Positions 58,040 through 64,000 of a DNA stretch of 64,000 nucleotides are shown here, in pieces (the stretch's first letter is position 1; each line of letters opens with the position of its first letter). The notes beneath the pieces are model-generated. The model worked only from the letters and a program-made list of their open reading frames with translations, had not been told where the DNA came from and did no database searches. The position numbers and the translations under genes were made by a program. Source of the stretch: Huntiella abstrusa. Lineage: Eukaryota; Ascomycota; Sordariomycetes; Microascales; Ceratocystidaceae. Location of the stretch: positions 62,001-126,000 of the forward strand of contig JAJNMT010000003.1 in NCBI GenBank assembly GCA_025685495.1. Reading direction: 5' to 3'.

Positions 58040-60676
58040 TTAATGCAAGACGATAGTGCGGAATGCATTGAACTTGTTCTCTAGATCTCGCCCACAGCAT
58101 GCCTTGTAGACTGGTCTTTTTACCCTGGGAATTCTAGCACCTCGTGGCATGGTGTTCTCCGGTTCTGAATTAGCACTGCTCGTTGATTCCGTTTCAGAAA
58201 TAGAGCTGCTCGTTGATTCCGCACTCGAAGTAGACCTGCTTGACCCTCCAATCTCAGGATCATCTAACGTCGGCTCATCCTCCTCTCCCCGGGAAGAGTC
58301 TTCTCTCTTCAACACCCTCCGCCAGTATCCAATAACACAACGCCGCCTCATCCGAAACGCCTTTAATCTTGTCTGACTCTGCCACGCCATAGGCCGTATC
58401 CAAGCTAACGGAAACAGTGGAAACGCAGCATCTTGTGTCCTCCGGATGAGACCCGTCCTTTTGGCATGAATAACGTTGGAGGCGGTTAGGTCGTCTTCTG
58501 GGTCGAACATTACGAGGCCTAGGCTATATAGTTGTATACCGCGGACAGAGGACTGGTAAATGTCGACGTTGATGCATCCGTCGGGCTGGGGGTTCATGGA
58601 TCTGGTGTCGTCGAAATATATGGAGTTTGTGGGCCGATACCCGCGGGTTCTGGCGCGGATTATGAGGTGTTTGTCGGTTAGGTGGGTTAGAACGCTCGCA
58701 GGGAGTCCCATTTTTCGAAGGAGCTTGGGTCTTTTCCGTTGGGGAGTCTTGATATGTAAGGCCATAAAAGACGGCTGAATACCTACTGGAACTTTGTATG
58801 TCCAAATCATCCGTAAATTCAAGTAGGCCCATGACCATGTAGCGAAGTCATCATGGGGATCACCGTCAAACATAGGCCAGTATCGTTTGAAAACTAGGTT
58901 ATAAGCAAGGTCTTTCAATCCTATACCTTGGAGATGCTCAATGCCACGGCTATTAAATAGTCCGGCGATAGCATTTACCCTATCTTTTGGGTTGGAAAAT
59001 TGGCGACCGGTGGATTGTTCTAGGATCTTCGATAAAGACTCTTCCACGCTAGAACAGCCTCGCTCGTAATAGTCCGGTTTTATCCCGTAGCAGAAATGGT
59101 GATACAAGACAGGCGGACAATTAATGTGCATGACGACCGTGTCATCCATCATGTAAAATCGACGCGGTGATAGGTATTCCTCCTGAAAGGTCCAGCCACG
59201 ACCTGTCCATTCCGGTTGATTTACTCCCAAGGGCCATATGTTCCAGTCATTGGCTATCCCGTAGACACCTCTAGCATCGTCGAGATCTAATAGGCCGCGG
59301 TAGTCACGGCTATACCCTGGCACTCCGGCGTGGATGTCTCGACATAATGCCGCGATGAATGTTAGATATGAGTTTGCATAGATGTTTCCCATGGCCTGGA
59401 TCTGTTCAGCCTGTTCGATGGGAATGTCTTGGCGGATACAGTAGCGGTCTATCCATAGGTATGGGATGTCAAGGTCATCAGCTAGATTCATCAAGTCGAA
59501 CAGCGTCCGCGACATTGTTTCAGTACCGAGGGAGCCAGGCTTCATGAATTGCACCTCTGAGTCAGATGTCAGGATGTTTAGATCTTTTGAATCCCATCGG
59601 TAGCTAACCGTAGCATATTTAACCAATCTTTGTCCGATATTCACCACGCATCGGTTGCGGATGTCAATCAGCCGGAAGGAAGGAGGAAAGTCTATAGGGC
59701 CAGGTTAGTACGATGCAATGTAACCAGGTGTAAAGAACCCACCATGAACCTCAGCAGGTTTAGCCCCTAATACAGCCGGGCAAGTCGGCGTTTCTAGCTC
59801 TAGCCGCTCCTTCAAAAACCTGGAATTGAAACGAACGGCATCCCCATAAAACAATCCTCGCATTCGCTCGTCGTGACTCGGAAACAGATGGAGCGTTATA
59901 TAATCTTCGTGGAGAGTAGGTTCTGCATCCTCGGTACACTCGAACCATTCCACATCTAATTCCAAAGCTAAAGTACTTTTAAACCGTGAAGAAACGTATC
60001 CTCCGGTTGCCTTGCTGCGATAGCTGATGCTTTTAATGGCGAATTCTATCTGGGAATTTTCCTTCCTTTGGACCAGTACTAGGATTGTTCTGGCGAGTCC
60101 AAAACATATGGAACACTTAGGAGTCAGTCCCAATTTACCTAGTCCAGCCCCGTCGGTGTTGTCAAGCGGGATGGCCCACGGGATGGTACCATCCGGGCCA
60201 TATGTCGTCGGCACAGAACGGAGGTTCTGAATGTCATCGTCGTTGAAAGATAAAACTGGCATGCAAAACTCTGGTATTTTCCCTTTAGTGATACGGGGCT
60301 CCACAGTGCTCTTTTGTAATGGATACGGAATCGCACGGTCATGTCTCGTCGCACACTCGTCTTGACACGGGTTGCAGCCTTTCACCATGATCAACCCAGA
60401 AACCAGGTCCATACAAGAGGAGCACCAGCTTTTGCTTCCTGCAAATGTGCCAATAACTCTAAGCTTGTATTCCGCACATGTCTCTCCAGAGTAAATGTCA
60501 CTCTTTTTGTGGGAAATTTCAATGGGAGCCTAGCCTGGTTAGCCTTTGGTTCCTAGTGGTCGGTGTACTGTGTCGCCGATTATACTTGTCTGACATACCG
60601 CTCTGTCATCATCTAGAGTGCTAAATAGAAATCTCTGCCGTGGATCATAATCTGGCAGAGCAATGATTTCAAACAT
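58040..60676 (-). CDS. HET-domain protein gene 2, intact (838 aa)
   Basis: Minus-strand exons 60676-60599, 60529-59743 and 59691-58040. Introns are 69 bases (GTATGT...CTAAC...GGCTAG) and 51 bases (GTGGGT...TACTAAC...CTATAG). Total 2517 coding bases, 838 aa. The start is fixed by aligning with HET gene 1: both begin MF and keep intron 1 after codon 25 or 26. The N-terminal region has Cys62-x2-Cys65-x12-Cys78-x2-Cys81 and a later CSIC near DNTDGAGLG. The HET domain occupies roughly 310-470, with YATVSYRW (314-321), IPYLWIDRYCI (364-374) and RGWTFQEEYLSPRR (453-466). The C-terminal region ends in a Ser/Glu-rich low-complexity stretch and a short conserved end (LENKFNAFRTIVLH). HET proteins mediate non-self recognition and cell death in filamentous ascomycetes; the partner and trigger are unknown here. 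Confidence 0.92.
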
Positions 60677-62408
60677 TGTTCTGACACTCAGCCCTATGGG
60701 AGAACAATATTTGCCGTGGTAGTTAGTACCGGAAAGGTGTATGTGTGCTGATTGTTATATTCGTGGAATCGTCTCTGTCCAAGGAATTCTGTGTCTATTG
60801 AGCAAATGGTTTTTTTATGGCGTAGTCAATCTGCTCGGGATATCATTAAATCAAACTGATGAGAACTCAAAGATTCATGAAAGACAACTAACAGATTTAT
60901 CTAGCCCCAAGAGATCGGTGCCTTAGATTGTCACGTGACTAACATTGCGGCACTGGTCTCGCGATATTTGACCGGAAGAAGATGATATGTCCGAGCGGAC
61001 CCAAAGTTAATGCTTTCAATGCCTCAAGGGGGCACGGTGTGTGAACTAGCCATGCCTGGGTATTGTTGTACATAGAACCCATTATGAGGGAATAGCTGAA
61101 CAGCCCCATGGCAACTCCATGCAGACTATAGCATCAGGCTTCAAACCACGAGGTGACCTTGACAGTGAGATTCCACCCGGTCAGTAACCTTCAATACCTA
61201 GGAAGAAAAGGACGGACATCTACAGCAACTCAATGATCTGAAACACCACTCCAAGTAGATATGGCCGCATGACTTGTTACTACCTGAGCACTGTAATGCT
61301 TAGGGTTAGGGAACACAGCCCCTAAACTTTCCCGATTAGGAAATCCCAGAGACGACACTTCTATCGCCGTCTCGGTAGTGAAGAAGCATGTATGGATACC
61401 ATTGGAGGTTATTCCCATTTCAGAGAGGAAACCTCAAACACACTATTAGTAGTCTAGACTTCAATTTGTTGACCACGTCTCCAAAGTATACCATCAACGG
61501 GACACGGCCTCACGGGTAGCTAGGTAGCACAAATGCGTCAAGCCAACGTTTAATACATGAAGAAATCAGAGACTTGGTTGCTCATTATAGTAACACATGT
61601 ATTTCAACCGGCACCGACGTACTAGGTGGTGTTTTTCCTTTTGTGGATATCGTTGGTAAAAAGTCCTGACTACGCATTTGACGTATGTTGGATTTGGGGT
61701 TACCACCACACGTGTGAAAGTCTCTCTCCAGGGCTCGCATGCTCAAATGACTGGTCGTATGGTGTATTGTACATTAGAGTTTATTTTTGTGCTTCCAATG
61801 TTGTGTGCCTAGTGAGAGGAAAACCTATCCAAACGGCGATGAAACCGCCACCAGCGATACACGCGGTAGTCAGTGAGCCTTCTAGAGTTGAGCTAAAGAG
61901 ACAGGAGCGAGTTGGAGTAGGACCTGGCTCAGTTCCCAAGAGCTTATAGAGTGTAGAGAGTGCATTTGTCATGGACACCCTGTTTAGAGGCCTGGGCGGG
62001 AGTAAACAATGCGAAAGCTATCATTGGAGCTGGTTCTTTGATCTAGGCTATATATGTATTGCAATGCGGACGTTATGACTCGGAGCGTCGTTGATGGCGT
62101 ACAGTTTTGGAAAGCGGGGTAGTGTTACGGCATTTTATTGTTGGTGATATGAGCGCGTTTTGCTGGCCAGCTTCAGTCACGACGTCTGTTGCCCTTCCAA
62201 CGAACATCATTAATGTTGACAAATACGAAATACACAGGGTTCTTTCAGGCTTGATAAAGAAATCACAATCTGCAACATTACAAGCTCTACATCAGATTAA
62301 ACTCCAGTACTTCATAGAAGCCTTCCTTACTCGCCAGCAGCATCGCAACCTCACCGAATCTTCGAGCCTAAACGGTGCGTCGTAGTAATTCAATTCAAAA
62401 ACCTTCCC
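60677..62408. other. Gene-poor stretch, 1.7 kb
   Basis: Promoter of HET gene 2, then non-coding sequence with an exact (TTAGGG)2 at 61300-61311. Frames at about 61626-61949 and 62107-62385 start with GTG or TTG and have no motif. A 63-codon minus-strand ATG frame near 61972-61781 contains a hydrophobic stretch (CIAGGGFIAVWIGFPL) but has no other support. No transposon protein recognised. Confidence 0.4.
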
Positions 62409-63023
62409 TCACTCAGCCTCTTTGCCGTCTTCGACACCTCGCAGGGATTCCAGCGACACGGAATCCTCAGACTCGTTTTCCAAACTCTGGAACGGGGGCT
62501 CGTCTTCCTGCACAGTTCTCCCCAGATTCTCCAGGTAGAAATCGAGCATTGCTTCTTTATAAGCTGCTTCATGCTGCAGGTAACGCCAATTATAGAGGGC
62601 CACGTAATCGGCAAACCCCTCCTTGGTAGGCGGAATATAGTGACCCCCATTCAAGCTCGGGGGATGAAAAAAGCAGGTGAGGGCCTTCCTGGTAGGCGGG
62701 GTTACCAACTCCTCGGTTTTAGTGTCACTGATTGTACGGCCACGCGACGAGTTGGTGGCGGCCGCGGTATCAACCTCAGGAGCTTCATCCTCTAGACCAG
62801 TCACGGAATGTGTAGAAACGTCCGTGGGGTCGGCAGCCGAGCTGGTGGCCTCGCGACTAAGTTTGAGCTGGTCGAGAGTATCAATGATGCCTTCCAATCC
62901 TTCCTCCTGTTTAGGGGAGTTGGAGGCTTCTATAGCCGATGGGCGGCCCTGGAGAAAAAACAAGGTTAGAAATGACTCGCCAAAGGACTGAAGGACAGGA
63001 CTCACGGAGTGTTGGTAGGACAT
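62409..63023 (-). CDS. Small acidic protein, function unknown (185 aa)
   Basis: Minus-strand exons 63023-63006 (six codons) and 62948-62409, with a 57-base intron (GTGAGT...CTAAC...TCCAG), give 185 aa. The frame reads on through the intron, but the strong donor, branch and acceptor, and the better match of composition after removal, favour splicing. The N-terminal two thirds is Ser/Thr/Asp/Glu-rich and probably disordered. A conserved-looking block at about 115-165 contains FFHPPSLNGGHYIPPTKEG and then an aromatic helix (YVALYNWRYLQHEAAYKEAM). It ends in an acidic tail. I do not recognise the family; the aromatic block looks like a peptide-binding or assembly segment, which is inference. Confidence 0.7.
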   Translation of the reverse strand: MSYQHSVSPVLQSFGESFLTLFFLQGRPSAIEASNSPKQEEGLEGIIDTLDQLKLSREATSSAADPTDVSTHSVTGLEDEAPEVDTAAATNSSRGRTISDTKTEELVTPPTRKALTCFFHPPSLNGGHYIPPTKEGFADYVALYNWRYLQHEAAYKEAMLDFYLENLGRTVQEDEPPFQSLENESEDSVSLESLRGVEDGKEAE

Positions 63024-64000
63024 TGTGACAGAAAGAAATAAGAAGCAGATAAAACGCTTGGCGGGGAAAGGGATGGAATTGGCGGATGTCTTGCAATTGT
63101 AACAAAAAAAAAGCTGAAAGGCAAATAAAAGCAAACAGGATGGTCCGGGACAGAATGACTTAGTAAATAGTCATGGAGCACCGAAAGGGAATTGAACTAG
63201 GAACCACGAAAGCGACATTCTACCAGCAATGAGTGAAGCTCTACCGTTCCACAATTTGAATACCTCTAGTTTTGGTAACTTCTCAGAAAATAACGATACT
63301 GCAAGCGTATACGTATTTGCGACAGTTTGCTTACTAGTGTTCATCTGATCTGCTTATCAAAGTTTCGCAGTCAGTCTGGGAAGTAGCTATAGTTGAAGAT
63401 TGATTTTTATTCTATGATTGCAACAACCCAAGTTGCTAATGCTTCTGAACAAGAGTTCCTCGCAGCACCTGCATGTATCTCGATAACAAAAACGCTTCCA
63501 GGTAGGTACGACGCCAGGTTGACTTAGTCCGGCCTCTCACCATCCAACCAATGTGATCTACGTGCACTTGTATGTACTGATGGGAGAGGGGCAAATTTTC
63601 CCATCTAATTCCCCACCACCAAAACACGCTCTGTACCAAACATCGAATGGGAGATTCTGCGTAAGTAGACACCTATGGGGCTGGTAGATTTCCTGGTCAA
63701 AATGATACCGCCATTAAACTAGCTGACTCGGCATGTGCACACAGAATTCTCCCGTCGCCCTTTTTGACTACCGAGCGCCCCAGACAAATCTACACGGCTT
63801 GCATCTTGCGATTATACCGGCCGGAATTCAGGGTCTACGTATTCTTTGCGGGCTACCAGTGCCTTACGACTCTGCAAGGATGCGATGTTGGGAGGGAAAC
63901 GAAGGGGCTCTTGAGGGCACCGGCGATGCAAATGCAAGTTTTCAATAGGCCGGATCGTTGATAGTCCAACATCACGACATAGGTCCTCTATGTCACAGCA
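63024..64000. other. Window end, 980 bases, no gene seen
   Basis: Short frames without ATG. A stretch at about 63174-63248 (minus strand) has weak A-box-like (TGGTAGAATG) and B-box-like (AGTTCAATTCC) elements of a tRNA, but no foldable tRNA. Confidence 0.35.

Noticed and set aside
61781..61972. 63-codon minus-strand frame with one hydrophobic stretch
   Set aside because: Too short, with no promoter or splice support.
1..64000. CRISPR arrays, bacterial operons, rRNA genes, intact transposons
   Set aside because: None seen: no regularly spaced repeats, no transposase or reverse-transcriptase motifs, and all confident genes are eukaryotic with introns or fungal signatures.

Overview
The window is eukaryotic nuclear DNA from a filamentous ascomycete (Pezizomycotina). 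The evidence is short GT-AG introns (mostly about 48-95 bases) with CTAAC-type branch sites, fungal-style proteins (Zds, exocyst Sec3, Not4, Ufd4-type HECT ligase, secreted M28 aminopeptidase) and two HET-domain (heterokaryon incompatibility) genes. I cannot settle the class from sequence alone. All gene models were built by hand from reading frame, splice signals and paralog or family comparison; coding starts were taken only at ATG.

Layout. 0.4-1.5 kb: thioredoxin reductase. 1.5-17.6 kb: a gene-poor, lineage-specific stretch with a repeat-bearing orphan protein (3.3-4.7 kb), four small co-oriented orphan gene candidates (6.3-9.4 kb), the first HET gene (10.4-13.1 kb, minus strand, frameshifted in a 10-base homopolymer), a poly(A) insertion flanked by a 12-base direct repeat (14.0 kb) and a weak spliced candidate (15.7-16.5 kb). 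17.7-57.8 kb: a dense block of conserved housekeeping genes: exocyst SEC3, a nuclear protein with a possible PUA-like domain, a Zds-family regulator, a metallophosphoesterase-like RGG protein, COQ5, a single-pass membrane orphan, a Ufd4/TRIP12-type HECT ligase, the complex I 30 kDa subunit, the CCR4-NOT RING ligase Not4, the branched-chain 2-oxoacid dehydrogenase E1 alpha subunit, a mitochondrial alpha/beta-hydrolase-like protein and a secreted leucine aminopeptidase. 58.0-60.7 kb: the second HET gene, intact and also on the minus strand. 60.7-64 kb: sparse again, with one small conserved-looking orphan.

How the parts relate. The conserved genes do not form one pathway. They cover redox (TRR1), respiration (COQ5, complex I), branched-chain amino-acid catabolism, secretion (Sec3), ubiquitin signalling (Ufd4-type, Not4) and nutrition (aminopeptidase). 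The two HET genes are clear paralogs: three coding exons each, the same intron positions and phases, and summed exon lengths of 2518 and 2517 bases. They share a novel-looking N-terminal cysteine domain. They bracket the conserved block and are the best candidates here for an under-described (allorecognition or cell-death) system.

Other points worth a look are a likely alternative 3' end of NOT4 (short form of 955 aa, long form of 1987 aa through a 1.3 kb intron), a lysine-free acidic protein with DW repeats, a protein with five RMPP repeats, and a hydrolase-like protein with Asp in place of the nucleophilic Ser.
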